The notes under the pieces: generated by a model
Databases searched by the model: none
Seen by the model: the letters and a program-made list of their open reading frames with translations, nothing else
What the model was told of the DNA's origin: nothing
Position numbers and translations under genes: made by a program
Assembly: GCA_047600805.1 (NCBI GenBank)
Contig: JASGKG010000001.1
Coordinates: 4,526,001 to 4,590,000 of the forward strand
Length of the DNA: 64,000 nucleotides
Source of the DNA: JADKHC01 sp047600805
GTDB taxonomy: Bacteria; Verrucomicrobiota; Verrucomicrobiia; Opitutales; Opitutaceae
Direction of reading: 5' to 3'
Part shown: positions 33,089 to 41,597 of the stretch, piece after piece
Numbering within the stretch: the stretch's first letter is position 1
How the letters are laid out: every line of letters begins with the position of its first letter

Positions 33089-34237
33089 TTAGTTCGGAAG
33101 CATATCCTTCAACTCGTCTGAAAGGAACGCGCGATCGGTGGGGCTCGGACTATTTTCAGCGTACTGTTGCGCCGCTGCTGGATCGTTAGAGGCCCACTGA
33201 CGAAAGATCGCGCGCATCGCGTGCGCGCGGCGAGAAGGGTCTGAAATATTGCCGGCGAGTTCGAGCGCGTTGGAGGGACGACTTTGGATAAGGGATTGGA
33301 GGTTTGCGACGGCTTCGATGCCGGAATCGAACTCAGGGCCTGAGTCGTGGTTGTTGATCCACTCAGTGGCGGCGATCGGATCTTTTTCAACCCAACGCGG
33401 CAAAGCCTCCGCGAGCACTTCGTTTCGACTGGAACCGGAGGAAAGGCTAAGAGCATATTCGGCGACCGCTTTGCCATCGGTCCAAGCCCAGCCTGAAATG
33501 GCTTCACCGTAAGCTTGGGCTTTGAGGACCGGGTCTTGGATAGAGTCTACCGCGGCCATGGCTTCTTGCGGTTGGTTGCGGGACCATTGGAAAAAAGCCG
33601 ACTTCATCAGAAATGGATATTTGTCGGTGCCAACCTGTTGGCTAAATTGGACTGCCTCTCTAAACGCACCGGCGTCAGTGAGAGCCGCGATTGTGTAGTG
33701 CCCGTAATCGCCGGCGGCTGCGCTGTCGGCGTTGCAGATGTGCAGCGCGGTTTTCACTGCTTCGGTGGGATTGGCGGCAGCGCCTTGCATTACCGCTTCC
33801 ACAGCCGAGCGGCGTTCTTCAAACCGAAGAGCCAAGGCCCAATCGGCGGCGGCGGTGGGTGCAACCGAAGCCCAGCCTTTGAGCGCGGCGTTGCGAAGGA
33901 TGTCGCGGAGGCGCCAGTTACTCTCCTCACTGGCCAACTTAAGTGCGCGCTGAGGGTCGGTACGCGCGAGTTCGGTGATGAGGGCTGCCAACTCGCGGTC
34001 TCGTGCGGGAGCGCTTTTGAGCGAGATGGCGGAGGTCCAGCGATTTTGCCAGGGACTCGAGGACGCGTCGGACGTTGTGTCGGTTATAAGTGTATCGGCA
34101 ACCGAAGATCGCTTAAGGGTCGCAGCCTCGTTCGATGAGTTTTGTACGATCGAATGGGTCGCATGTCTCCCGGCGAAATAGCCGAGGAGTGCGGCCGAAG
34201 CCACCATAGCCAATAGTGAAAGAGTTGACCAACGCAT
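33089..34237 (-). CDS. Membrane-anchored helical repeat protein, paralogue B
   Basis: This 382-residue protein starts at ATG 34237 and has an N-terminal membrane anchor (LSLLAMVASAALLGYFAGR). The remainder is helical repeats with the same Trp-Ala pattern as paralogue A (AFFQWSRNQPQEAMAAVD, IFRQWASNDPAAAQQYAE). It is the first gene of the four-gene run ending with the two ankyrin proteins. The tandem pair most likely arose by duplication and has since diverged. Confidence 0.75.
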   Translation of the reverse strand: MRWSTLSLLAMVASAALLGYFAGRHATHSIVQNSSNEAATLKRSSVADTLITDTTSDASSSPWQNRWTSAISLKSAPARDRELAALITELARTDPQRALKLASEESNWRLRDILRNAALKGWASVAPTAAADWALALRFEERRSAVEAVMQGAAANPTEAVKTALHICNADSAAAGDYGHYTIAALTDAGAFREAVQFSQQVGTDKYPFLMKSAFFQWSRNQPQEAMAAVDSIQDPVLKAQAYGEAISGWAWTDGKAVAEYALSLSSGSSRNEVLAEALPRWVEKDPIAATEWINNHDSGPEFDSGIEAVANLQSLIQSRPSNALELAGNISDPSRRAHAMRAIFRQWASNDPAAAQQYAENSPSPTDRAFLSDELKDMLPN

Positions 34238-34348
34238 GGTGCGGCTTGGTGTAAGTCAGCTGGTTAATATTTTTACTCCTGGGTGAAGGCGCATGGAGCC
34301 GTGGGTGGCCCCATGCGCACAAGCCTAAACTATCAGGGGGTAGTCTGA

Positions 34349-35020
34349 TTAGTATGTGAAGGCTTGGGAATCGCGGCCGTACCACCAGCCTTTGCTGCCG
34401 GAGAAGTTCTGCACGGTCATACCGCGAACACCGAACGTGGTGGTGGACGAATCGGTGCGGCCGATTGCCTCCTTGGTGTGGTTCGCGGTATTGTGGTCGT
34501 AGTAGAACTGGCACTTGTAGGTGGTGCCACCGTTCTGGCGGATGTTCTTCAGGCAGGTGTCGGTGTAGAAGTAGTACAGCGTGAGCCACGCGCCGGAAGC
34601 GTTGACTTGGCCGCACTTGTCAGCGCCGTTGTAGGCAGCGCCGCCCGAGACCCAGCAGTTACCGGTGGATTTGACGGTGTGAGCGTCTTCACCGATGTCT
34701 TGCCAGGTGACTTCGTTCATCGTGCCGTTGCCATAGAAATGGCAGCCGTCAACGCCCGGAGCGGCGAGCTTTACGTTCTTGAGCCATGAATTGGCGTTGA
34801 GCTTAAAGAACGGTTTCTGGCTCTCGCCTTGACCTCCGTCGCCCATACCGGATGCCTTGATCGTGTTGCCTTTGCCATCGTAAGTAGCTCCAGCTGCGAT
34901 AACGATCGTGGTGGTGATGGTGATAGTGGCGGCTTGTGCTGCACACGTTAACAGGCCGACGAGGGCCGTGGCTAGGACCGCGATACGAGCGCGGCGGTGT
35001 ATGTGGGTTGTGTTTTCCAT
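34349..35020 (-). CDS. Pectate lyase, polysaccharide lyase family 3
   Basis: ATG 35020 gives 223 residues with a signal peptide (IAVLATALVGLLTCAAQA). The mature protein has the short beta-helix pattern of PL3: GATYDGKGNTIKASG, WLKNVKLAAPGVDGCHFYG, VTWQDIGEDAHTVKS and ADKCGQVNASG, with several cysteines as in family members. PL3 enzymes cleave polygalacturonate by beta-elimination and need calcium. The upstream extension of the same frame to 35287 has no coding character and was left out. Together with the GH78 enzyme it points to pectin and rhamnogalacturonan use. Confidence 0.88.
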   Translation of the reverse strand: MENTTHIHRRARIAVLATALVGLLTCAAQAATITITTTIVIAAGATYDGKGNTIKASGMGDGGQGESQKPFFKLNANSWLKNVKLAAPGVDGCHFYGNGTMNEVTWQDIGEDAHTVKSTGNCWVSGGAAYNGADKCGQVNASGAWLTLYYFYTDTCLKNIRQNGGTTYKCQFYYDHNTANHTKEAIGRTDSSTTTFGVRGMTVQNFSGSKGWWYGRDSQAFTY

Positions 35021-35394
35021 GTTATGTTTTGTTCTGACATTCCGCTCGGTCCAGGGGTAGGACTTCACGGAAAGGGCTTGGGGAGAGCTCAGTCGGATCC
35101 AAAACTTCCAGATATCGGCAAAACCAAGCCGGCATGGGCGCGCGGGGTGCGTGCACACGTGGCCGTGCGATGCCTTTGTCAGGACGTGGTGGGTGTGGGT
35201 GGGGTGTGTGGGGTTGTAACTAAGGTCGCTTTGACGAGACTTCAGTGGGTGCTGAAGGGGGGCCTCGCCAAATGATTGGCGGTACAAAGCTCACTTGTTA
35301 GGTCTGCGCAAGTGAAAATTTGGTTCTAGGAAGAAATAGTTGTTAAAAATTTCGGGCAGGTGTCCGCAGAAGGTTTTCACTGCGCGACTTACGC
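35021..35394. other. Leader and intergenic region upstream of the pectate lyase
   Basis: No gene is seen. An open frame runs through the left part on the minus strand, but it is rich in His, Thr and Pro and precedes the signal peptide, so it is taken as an untranslated leader. No recognisable riboswitch or repeat was found. Confidence 0.4.
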
Positions 35395-35425
35395 AAAAAA
35401 GCCGCAGCCGATTTACGGCTGCGGC
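35395..35425 (-). terminator. Rho-independent terminator of the suf cluster
   Basis: A perfect 10-base stem (GCCGCAGCCG, 35401-35410, with CGGCTGCGGC, 35416-35425) and a 5-base loop are followed on the minus strand by six T. It lies just after the sufD stop. Confidence 0.9.
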
Positions 35426-35452
35426 CTCGATTAACTCGTTTTTAGGCGGTAT

Positions 35453-36769
35453 TTACTCGCGTAATTTTTGCTGGATAAGTTCGCGCAAGGCGGTGTGGAG
35501 TGGTTCGCTTTCGAGGCGGTTGAGGACCTCTTCGAAGAAGCCGAACACGAGCAGTTGGTGGGCTGCTTTTGACCGAATGCCTCGCGATTGGAGGTAATAC
35601 AATTGTTCGGGATCCACTCGTGACGTAGTGCTTCCGTGGGTACAGCGCACGTCGTTGGCTTGGATCTCGAGGCCGGGTAGGGAATTTACCTCCGCCTCGT
35701 CACTGAGCATCAAGTTGCGATTGCTCTGATAGGCATCGGTTTTTTGCGCGTCGGGATCGACAATGATCAGCCCGGAGAAGTTGGTCTTTGACTTGTTCTG
35801 CAGGGCGTTTTTGTAGAGCAGATCCGACTTGGTGTTGGGTGCCTGGTGAATCTGCAGCGTACGCTGGTCGAATTCCTGCGTGCCCGTGGCGACGGTGAGT
35901 GCGAGCATCTCGGAGAGCGCGCCGGGAGCTTGGAGTTGCGAGAGCGACTCGTGGCGAGCTTGGCGTGCGCCGAGATGGAGGTTTAGCGATTGTACCCGGG
36001 CATCGCGACGAACGACGGTGGAATTGAATTGGAACGAGAGCGTGGTTGGGCTCCAGGCTTGGGCGGCGACGTAGGTGACCTGCGCGCCGTGGGCGGCGTA
36101 GAGATCGTTGGCGCCGCAGGCGAGCTGAGGCGCGTTGTCCGCCGATGCGAAATAATCGAGGACGGTGACCTTCGAGTTTTCTTCAGCGACGACGAGTGTG
36201 TGCGGGAAAACCGTTTTGTTGGCGCCGGAGACATAATGGCAGACAATAATCGGTTCGGCAATCTCAACGCCCTTTGGCACGTAGATAAAGGCGCCTTCGG
36301 TGATGAAGGCGGTATGCAGCGCCGCGAATTTTTCCGAACCGAGCTTTTGCGGCTGGGCCATGAAATGCTGGCGAAGGATTTCGCTGTGCGTGGCGAGGGC
36401 ATCGGTGAGCGTGCAAACGACGACACCACGCGCCTTGAGCTCGCTCGAAATCGGGATGTTTCGCTCAATGGCATTGTTTGCAAAGCCGAGCGTGGCGGCG
36501 GTCGGGCCGACGTCGGGCGGTGGCGGATATGCGGCGATCACGGCGGTGCGCACGAGGTCGAAACCGTCGAGCGTCAGCGTGCTGATGTTGCTGAAACGCC
36601 AGGTTTCATCCGTGCGAGCCGGCATCGGAAGCGAAGCGAACTTTTCGTACGCGGCCTTTTTACGGTCGAGCCACCATGCTGGGCGACCTTGTTGCGTGAC
36701 GAGGTGTTCGGCAAAGGCTTCAGCGGTAAACGAGCCGACGGTGGTTTTCTTTTCGGTCAAAGTGGACAT
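35453..36769 (-). CDS. sufD: SUF Fe-S assembly protein SufD
   Basis: This 438-residue protein is the SufB/SufD-fold paralogue that closes the cluster. Its C-terminal half is right-handed beta-helix typical of SufD, with NKSKTNFSGLIIVDPDAQKT, NLMLSDEAEVNSLPGLEI and the conserved DVRCTHGSTTSRVDPEQLYYL. SufD partners SufB and SufC in the SufBC2D scaffold that builds Fe-S clusters. It follows sufB after about 100 bases and ends at a strong terminator. Confidence 0.93.
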   Translation of the reverse strand: MSTLTEKKTTVGSFTAEAFAEHLVTQQGRPAWWLDRKKAAYEKFASLPMPARTDETWRFSNISTLTLDGFDLVRTAVIAAYPPPPDVGPTAATLGFANNAIERNIPISSELKARGVVVCTLTDALATHSEILRQHFMAQPQKLGSEKFAALHTAFITEGAFIYVPKGVEIAEPIIVCHYVSGANKTVFPHTLVVAEENSKVTVLDYFASADNAPQLACGANDLYAAHGAQVTYVAAQAWSPTTLSFQFNSTVVRRDARVQSLNLHLGARQARHESLSQLQAPGALSEMLALTVATGTQEFDQRTLQIHQAPNTKSDLLYKNALQNKSKTNFSGLIIVDPDAQKTDAYQSNRNLMLSDEAEVNSLPGLEIQANDVRCTHGSTTSRVDPEQLYYLQSRGIRSKAAHQLLVFGFFEEVLNRLESEPLHTALRELIQQKLRE

Positions 36770-36872
36770 TTGTCAGTATTGTTTTGAACCGCGGAGCGCG
36801 CGGAGAACTAAGGATTGTATTCTTTTTTCGCTCTGCGCTCTCTCTGTTTTCTGCGGTTAATGAGATGTTCGG

Positions 36873-38330
36873 TTAGCCGACGGACCCTTCCATTTCGAGA
36901 TCGATGAGGCGTTTGAGTTCGACCGAGTATTCCATCGGGAATTGGCGCGCGAGGTCGTTGATGAAACCGTTCACCGAAAGACTCATGGCCTGGCCCTCGG
37001 TGAGGCCGCGTTGCTGCATGTAGAAGATCTGTTCTTCGCTCACCTTCGACACGCTCGCTTCATGTTGCACGGCGTGTTGGTCGCCGCGGACCGTGATGGC
37101 TGGGTAAGTATCGGTTCGGCTGTTGGTGTTGATCAGCAGCGCGTCGCACTCGGTGTTGTTTTTGCAACCTTTCAAGTGTTTTGGGATGTGAACGACGCCG
37201 CGGTACGTGGCGCGACCCTGGCCGACGGAGATCGACTTGGAAACGATGGTAGAAGTTGTTTCGTCGGCGGCGTGGATCATCTTTGCCCCTGTGTCCTGGT
37301 GTTGGCCGTCGTTGGCGAGCGCGATCGAAATGACCTCGCCGCGAGCCTTGCGGCCTTTGAGGACCACGCCCGGATATTTCATCGTGAGGCGCGAACCGAG
37401 GTTGCAGTCGATCCACTTGATCTCGGCTTCTTCGTGGGCGACGCCGCGCTTGGTCACGAGATTGTAGACGTTGGGTGCCCAGTTTTGGACGGTGATGTAT
37501 TGGATCTTGGCGCCCTTCAGAGCGACGAGTTCAACCACGGCGCTGTGCAGCGTGGACGTGGAGAATTTAGGCGCAGTACAGCCCTCCATGTATGTCAGCT
37601 CGGAGCCTTCATCCACAATAATGAGTGTGCGTTCGAACTGTCCGAAGTTTTCGGCGTTGATGCGGAAGTACGCTTGGAGCGGATGGGAAACCTTCACGCC
37701 GGGCGGAACGTAGATGAATGAGCCGCCGGAGAACACGGCGCTGTTGAGCGCGGCGAATTTGTTATCCGAAGTCGGAATGACTTTGCCGAACCATTTGCGG
37801 AAAAGATCCGGGTGTTCGCGCAGCGCCTGCGTCGAATTCATGAAAATGACGCCCTGCTTGGCGACGGCTTCCTTGATGTTCGAGTAGGCGGCTTCGGAGT
37901 CGAATTGCGCTTCGACGCCGGCGAGGAATTTGCGCTCCTGCTCGGGTATGCCGAGGCGTTCGAAGGTTTTCTTAATGTCGTCCGGCACTTCTTCCCAGGT
38001 GCGCTTTGGCTTTTGTCCCTGCGCGAGATAGTAGCGGATTTTGTCGAAGTTGATATTTTCGAGGTCCTTCGTCGCCCAGTGGGTGGGCAGCGGCATGGAT
38101 TGAAACGTCTTCAGCGCCTTGTGACGGAACTCGCGAATCCATTCGGCCTCTTTCTTGACGGAGGAAATGTAGTCGATCGTGCGTTCGGTCAGGCCAGTGC
38201 CGGCGTCGAATTCGTAGCTGACGTCGTACGTGAAATCGCCGGCGGACTGATCGATTCCGACCACCGGATTTTCGGCGGGCGCCTCGTTTTCCACGGGAGG
38301 CAGCGTGTCTGCTTCAGAGATTGGTTTCAT
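36873..38330 (-). CDS. sufB: SUF Fe-S scaffold protein SufB
   Basis: The 485-residue protein has the SufB hallmarks: RTIDYISSVKKEAEWIREFR, THWATKDLENINFDKIRYY, GSELTYMEGCTAPKFSTSTL, GKNNTEC-type NTECDALL near residue 395, and HEASVSKVSEEQIFYMQQRG at the C-terminus. SufB carries the nascent cluster. It starts 15 bases after sufC, so it is in one transcript with fur and sufC upstream and sufD downstream. Confidence 0.96.
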   Translation of the reverse strand: MKPISEADTLPPVENEAPAENPVVGIDQSAGDFTYDVSYEFDAGTGLTERTIDYISSVKKEAEWIREFRHKALKTFQSMPLPTHWATKDLENINFDKIRYYLAQGQKPKRTWEEVPDDIKKTFERLGIPEQERKFLAGVEAQFDSEAAYSNIKEAVAKQGVIFMNSTQALREHPDLFRKWFGKVIPTSDNKFAALNSAVFSGGSFIYVPPGVKVSHPLQAYFRINAENFGQFERTLIIVDEGSELTYMEGCTAPKFSTSTLHSAVVELVALKGAKIQYITVQNWAPNVYNLVTKRGVAHEEAEIKWIDCNLGSRLTMKYPGVVLKGRKARGEVISIALANDGQHQDTGAKMIHAADETTSTIVSKSISVGQGRATYRGVVHIPKHLKGCKNNTECDALLINTNSRTDTYPAITVRGDQHAVQHEASVSKVSEEQIFYMQQRGLTEGQAMSLSVNGFINDLARQFPMEYSVELKRLIDLEMEGSVG

Positions 38331-38345
38331 GGTGGTGGCTCCTGG

Positions 38346-39101
38346 TTAGGCGTGGACGAGTTCTTTTTTCACCCAGTCGTAGCCCTTTGCCTCGAGTTCG
38401 AGGGCAAGGTTCTTGTCGCCGCTTTTTACGATGCGGCCGTCGTACATAACGTGGACGAAGTCCGGGACGATGTAGTTGAGGAGGCGTTGGTAGTGAGTGA
38501 TGAGCAGCACGCCCAGCTTTTCACTGCGGAGCGTGTTGACGCCATCGGCGACGATGCGAAGCGCATCGATGTCGAGGCCGGAGTCGGTTTCATCCATCAA
38601 CGAGAAGATGGGCTCGAGCATCGCCATTTGGAGAATTTCGCAGCGCTTTTTTTCGCCGCCGGAGAAGCCCTCATTGACCGCGCGGGACGTGAATTTACGG
38701 TCGATTTTCAGCAAATCCATTTTGCTGTAGAGCTTCTTGTAGTATGCGGTGGCATCGAGCTCTTCGCCTTCGCCGAGGCGAGCCTGTTGGGCGGCGCGGA
38801 GGAAGTTAGCGATGGAGACGCCGGGGATTTCGCTGGGATATTGGAAGGCGAGGAACAGGCCGGCGCGCGCGCGTTCGTCGGGCTCCATTTCGAGAATGGA
38901 TTTGCCGTCGATCAGCACGTCGCCACTCGTGATTGTATAGTCGGGGTGGCCGGCGATGGCCTTGGAGAGTGTGGATTTGCCGGTGCCGTTCGGTCCCATG
39001 ATGGCGTGAACCTCGCCAGTTTTGATCGTGAGGGTGAGGCCCTTGACGATTTCTTTATCACCGATGGAGACGTGGAGGTCTTTGATTTCGAGCGAGTGCA
39101 T
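38346..39101 (-). CDS. sufC: SUF ATPase SufC
   Basis: This 251-residue ABC-type ATPase has Walker A MGPNGTGKST at 35-44, the signature EGFSGGEKKR near 145 and Walker B with SLMDETDSGLD. That last motif is the SufC-specific form. It powers the SufBC2D complex. The gene starts 48 bases after the stop of the Fur-family gene, so the repressor and the suf genes are probably one transcript. Confidence 0.96.
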   Translation of the reverse strand: MHSLEIKDLHVSIGDKEIVKGLTLTIKTGEVHAIMGPNGTGKSTLSKAIAGHPDYTITSGDVLIDGKSILEMEPDERARAGLFLAFQYPSEIPGVSIANFLRAAQQARLGEGEELDATAYYKKLYSKMDLLKIDRKFTSRAVNEGFSGGEKKRCEILQMAMLEPIFSLMDETDSGLDIDALRIVADGVNTLRSEKLGVLLITHYQRLLNYIVPDFVHVMYDGRIVKSGDKNLALELEAKGYDWVKKELVHA

Positions 39102-39149
39102 GTTTGTTGAAAAGAAAAGTGGGTTTAGGTGAAGGCTGAGCGGCCGAGG

Positions 39150-39578
39150 TTATTTGCTGTTTTTTCCGGTAAATGTGATTTCGACGACCGACGCGTGGAA
39201 GTCAGCCGGCAGGGCGGCTTTCAGTTGGTCAATGAGACCGGCGGGCAGATCGACGTCGTGGATCTCACCGGTCGCTTCGTCGTGAAAATGGGCGTGGGGG
39301 CGGAGGTTCGGGCAGTATCGCGTCGAACTGCGCTCGTGGTGGACCTGCCGAATAAGACGGCACTGAACCAGCGTTTCCAGACAGTTGTAAACGGTTGCGA
39401 GGGAGATGGAAGGCATCTCGCTTTTGACGCGGGCGAACACTTCTTCGGCGGTCGGATGATCACGCTGTTGAAGGAGCGAGCGATAGACCAGTTCTCGCTG
39501 CGGCGTCGCGCGAAGGCCGCTATCGGCTAGGCGTTGCGCGAGGCTTTCAGAGGAAACACTTGAAGACTGATCGATCAT
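39150..39578 (-). CDS. Fur/PerR-family repressor heading the suf cluster
   Basis: The 142-residue protein has the Fur winged helix (LRATPQRELVYRSLL, HPTAEEVFARVKSEMPSISLATVYNCLETL) and the metal site motif RPHAHFHDEATGEIHDVD at 93-110. It lacks the CxxC pairs that hold structural zinc in most Fur and PerR proteins; the only cysteines are at 66, 73 and 89. Position at the head of the suf operon, with two palindromic boxes just upstream, suggests an iron- or peroxide-responsive autoregulator of Fe-S assembly. Fur versus PerR cannot be settled from this sequence. Confidence 0.9.
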   Translation of the reverse strand: MIDQSSSVSSESLAQRLADSGLRATPQRELVYRSLLQQRDHPTAEEVFARVKSEMPSISLATVYNCLETLVQCRLIRQVHHERSSTRYCPNLRPHAHFHDEATGEIHDVDLPAGLIDQLKAALPADFHASVVEITFTGKNSK

Positions 39579-39595
39579 TGAAGGGCCCTAACAGA

Positions 39596-39610
39596 TTGGA
39601 ATGGTTCTAA
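39596..39610. promoter_or_regulatory. PerR/Fur-like operator box 1
   Basis: TTGGAATGGTTCTAA is a 7-1-7 palindrome with two mismatches, like the PerR consensus TTATAATNATTATAA. It lies 18 bases upstream of the Fur-family start codon. Confidence 0.6.
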
Positions 39611-39624
39611 GTTTCAAGTGAGAA

Positions 39625-39639
39625 TTGGAATTATTCTAA
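39625..39639. promoter_or_regulatory. PerR/Fur-like operator box 2
   Basis: TTGGAATTATTCTAA is a 7-1-7 palindrome with one mismatch, nearly identical to box 1 and 29 bases from it. The pair sits between the divergent Fur-family gene and the SPFH gene, so it may control both. Confidence 0.65.
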
Positions 39640-39730
39640 GGAATTAGCTGCGAATTTAGCCGTGATGCGCGAAATTAGATTGCTTATGATTTCGGTATGA
39701 TATCATTTAGACATCAAACCTCTTCAACCT

Positions 39731-40636
39731 ATGAATATTCCCCCGGTGGACCAGTCTGTTAATCGTGAGCGGCCTCTTTCTCCCATGCCGGGAGGTGCTA
39801 TGCTCGTATTGGGATTCTTTCTTCTAATAGGCGCGGTGATGCTCTTTGCATTTGCCGCAAGTCGCTCTAGCGGGCCAGCAGTCTTCCCGCTGTTGGCGGG
39901 GGTTCTTTCCGCCGTGGCGGGCGTGTTTGTTTTATCCGGATTGTTTACGGCCCAGCCAAACGAGTCTGTCGTGCTCACGCTTTTTGGCGGTTATGTCGGT
40001 ACGGTGCGCAAGGCCGGCTTCAGTTGGACGAATCCATTCAACCGGCGTCTTCGCATCTCGGTGCGCTCGCGGAATTTCAACAGCGAAAAGATCAAGGTAA
40101 ACGACAAGCGCGGCAATCCCATCGAGATCGCAGCGGTAGTGGTTTGGCGGATACGCGATACCGCGCAGGCGGTTTTTGATGTGAACGACTACGCCTCCTA
40201 CGTCAGCGTCCAGAGCGAGACGGCGGTGCGGCATGTGGCCAACAGCTACGCCTACGACGATGGCGAGACGAACGAGCTCACGCTGCGGAGCGGCGGCGAC
40301 GAAATTGTGGCGGCGCTGCGACGTGAATTGCAGGAGCGTTTGGACAAGGCTGGCGTTGAGATCGAGGAAGCCCGTCTTACCCATCTCGCGTATGCGCCGG
40401 AAATCGCCCAAGCGATGTTGCGGCGCCAGCAGGCCGAGGCCGTCATAGCCGCGCGGCAGAAGATCGTTCAAGGCGCGGTCAGCATGGTGGAAATGGCGTT
40501 GAACGAGCTCTCGGCGAAGAAGGTCGTGACTCTCGACGAAGAGCGGAAAGCCGCGATGGTTTCCAACTTGTTGGTTGTGCTGTGCGGCGAAGCCGAAGCT
40601 CAGCCGGTGATCAACACGGGCACGCTTTACTCCTGA
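39731..40636 (+). CDS. SPFH/Band 7 membrane protein
   Basis: This 301-residue protein has two N-terminal hydrophobic segments (about 24-45 and 50-70) followed by an SPFH domain (PNESVVLTLFGGYVGTVRKAGFSW, KVNDKRGNPIEIAAVVVWRI, YAPEIAQAMLRRQQAEAVI). These proteins form large membrane oligomers and often organise proteases or lipid domains. The gene is divergent from the Fur-family gene, sharing the operator region, and is followed closely by a small ribbon-helix-helix gene, a pairing seen with this SPFH type. Confidence 0.85.
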   Translation: MNIPPVDQSVNRERPLSPMPGGAMLVLGFFLLIGAVMLFAFAASRSSGPAVFPLLAGVLSAVAGVFVLSGLFTAQPNESVVLTLFGGYVGTVRKAGFSWTNPFNRRLRISVRSRNFNSEKIKVNDKRGNPIEIAAVVVWRIRDTAQAVFDVNDYASYVSVQSETAVRHVANSYAYDDGETNELTLRSGGDEIVAALRRELQERLDKAGVEIEEARLTHLAYAPEIAQAMLRRQQAEAVIAARQKIVQGAVSMVEMALNELSAKKVVTLDEERKAAMVSNLLVVLCGEAEAQPVINTGTLYS

Positions 40637-40716
40637 CGTGTTTCGGGAAGCGGTGAGTTTTTCTGTTGCGTGTCGTGACCTGTGGGCCACGAACTCCTGC
40701 GAGCATCCGGTCATTC

Positions 40717-40905
40717 ATGGCAGCAGAAGATAGAAAATCGTTTTTATTGCGCATCGACCCAAAACTTTGGGTCGAACTTGAAGCGTGGGCGGCCGACGAG
40801 CTGCGAAGCGTGAATGGGCAAATCGAGTTTTTGCTACGCGACGCGGTGAAGCGGCGAAATGGCAAGGACACGCCGGAAAATCCGGAAGCGCCGCCGAGCG
40901 CATAG
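40717..40905 (+). CDS. Small Arc-like ribbon-helix-helix protein
   Basis: ATG 40717 gives 62 residues: FLLRIDPKLWVELEAWAADE then LRSVNGQIEFLLRDAVKRR, the strand-helix-helix pattern of Arc/MetJ-type DNA binders, with an acidic and Pro-rich tail. A longer in-frame start at 40666 is possible. It follows the SPFH gene by 80 bases and probably belongs with it. Its target is unknown; its stop abuts that of the convergent VanY gene. Confidence 0.65.
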   Translation: MAAEDRKSFLLRIDPKLWVELEAWAADELRSVNGQIEFLLRDAVKRRNGKDTPENPEAPPSA

Positions 40906-41442
40906 CTAACCTTTCCAACACCAGTGCCACGGCTCGTAGACAAAGCCGTGCGGATTGTTTTTCGGAAAGGAAAGATAAAAGCCAAATTCGTTGCCGTGCA
41001 ATTGAAGCCAAGCGAACGCGCGCGTATCGGCAAAGGCTTCCTCGAGCGCGGGCGATTCTTCGGAACCGATATCAATGGCTCGGCCGGTATGATGCTCGCT
41101 GTAGCCCGGCGCAGCCATCGAGTGAAGAATGTCCTCGATCTTTTCGCCGACGGCGAGTTTGCCGCGGATAATTTCAGCCTGTCGGTCGACGCTGCGGAAG
41201 CCGGAGAGCGGCTGCAGTTCGATTTCGAGCTTTCGTGCGGCGGCGTACATGCTGTGCCAAGCCCGAGCAGCGGGACGAATCAACTTGCAGGCGCGGCCTT
41301 CGGGATTGTTGCCGATGGAAACAAGTTCGGCTGCCTCCGGAAAGATGGAGAGCTGACGCTGCGCAGCGTAGTCGGAAGGAATGCCAAGTTCGATTGCGAG
41401 AGTGTGGAGGCGAGCTGTGTACTCTGTGGTCTGAGGGGACAT
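40906..41442 (-). CDS. VanY/DacB-type D-alanyl-D-alanine carboxypeptidase
   Basis: From ATG 41442 the protein has 178 residues (an ATG at 41454 adds four). It has the LD-/DD-carboxypeptidase zinc motifs SGFRSVDRQAEII, PGYSEHHTGRAIDIG (His and Asp ligands) and EPWHWCW (third ligand and base). Enzymes of this family trim D-Ala from peptidoglycan stem peptides. No signal peptide is obvious, so it may act in the cytoplasm on precursors or be exported by another route. It is convergent with the RHH gene. Confidence 0.8.
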   Translation of the reverse strand: MSPQTTEYTARLHTLAIELGIPSDYAAQRQLSIFPEAAELVSIGNNPEGRACKLIRPAARAWHSMYAAARKLEIELQPLSGFRSVDRQAEIIRGKLAVGEKIEDILHSMAAPGYSEHHTGRAIDIGSEESPALEEAFADTRAFAWLQLHGNEFGFYLSFPKNNPHGFVYEPWHWCWKG

Positions 41443-41554
41443 TCCGGTGGTCACACTGACGGTTCGCGTGGGTAACGTCAGCCCAAATTTTGTATTGAAA
41501 ATCTGAATCTCACGGACGGGCCCGGCTGATTCGTAACCGATGTCTCAACAAAAA

Positions 41555-41574
41555 GGCCGCCTGAGGAGGCGGCC
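41555..41574 (-). terminator. Rho-independent terminator of trxB
   Basis: GGCCGCCT/AGGCGGCC forms a perfect 8-base stem with a 4-base loop, followed on the minus strand by T-rich sequence. It lies 23 bases after the trxB stop. Confidence 0.85.
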
Positions 41575-41597
41575 AGCAAAGGTGGAATAGCGATGGC

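Noticed and set aside
34289..34318. A hairpin (GCGCATGG/CCATGCGC) after the pectate lyase gene as a terminator.
   Set aside because: There is no T-run on either side, so it cannot be called an intrinsic terminator; it may only stabilise the mRNA end.
35021..35287. An N-terminal extension of the pectate lyase frame.
   Set aside because: It precedes a clear signal peptide at ATG 35020 and is rich in His, Thr and Pro without coding character.
37812..39110. A 432-residue open frame on the plus strand opposite sufB and sufC.
   Set aside because: It is antisense to two certain genes, and its sequence has no recognisable domain.
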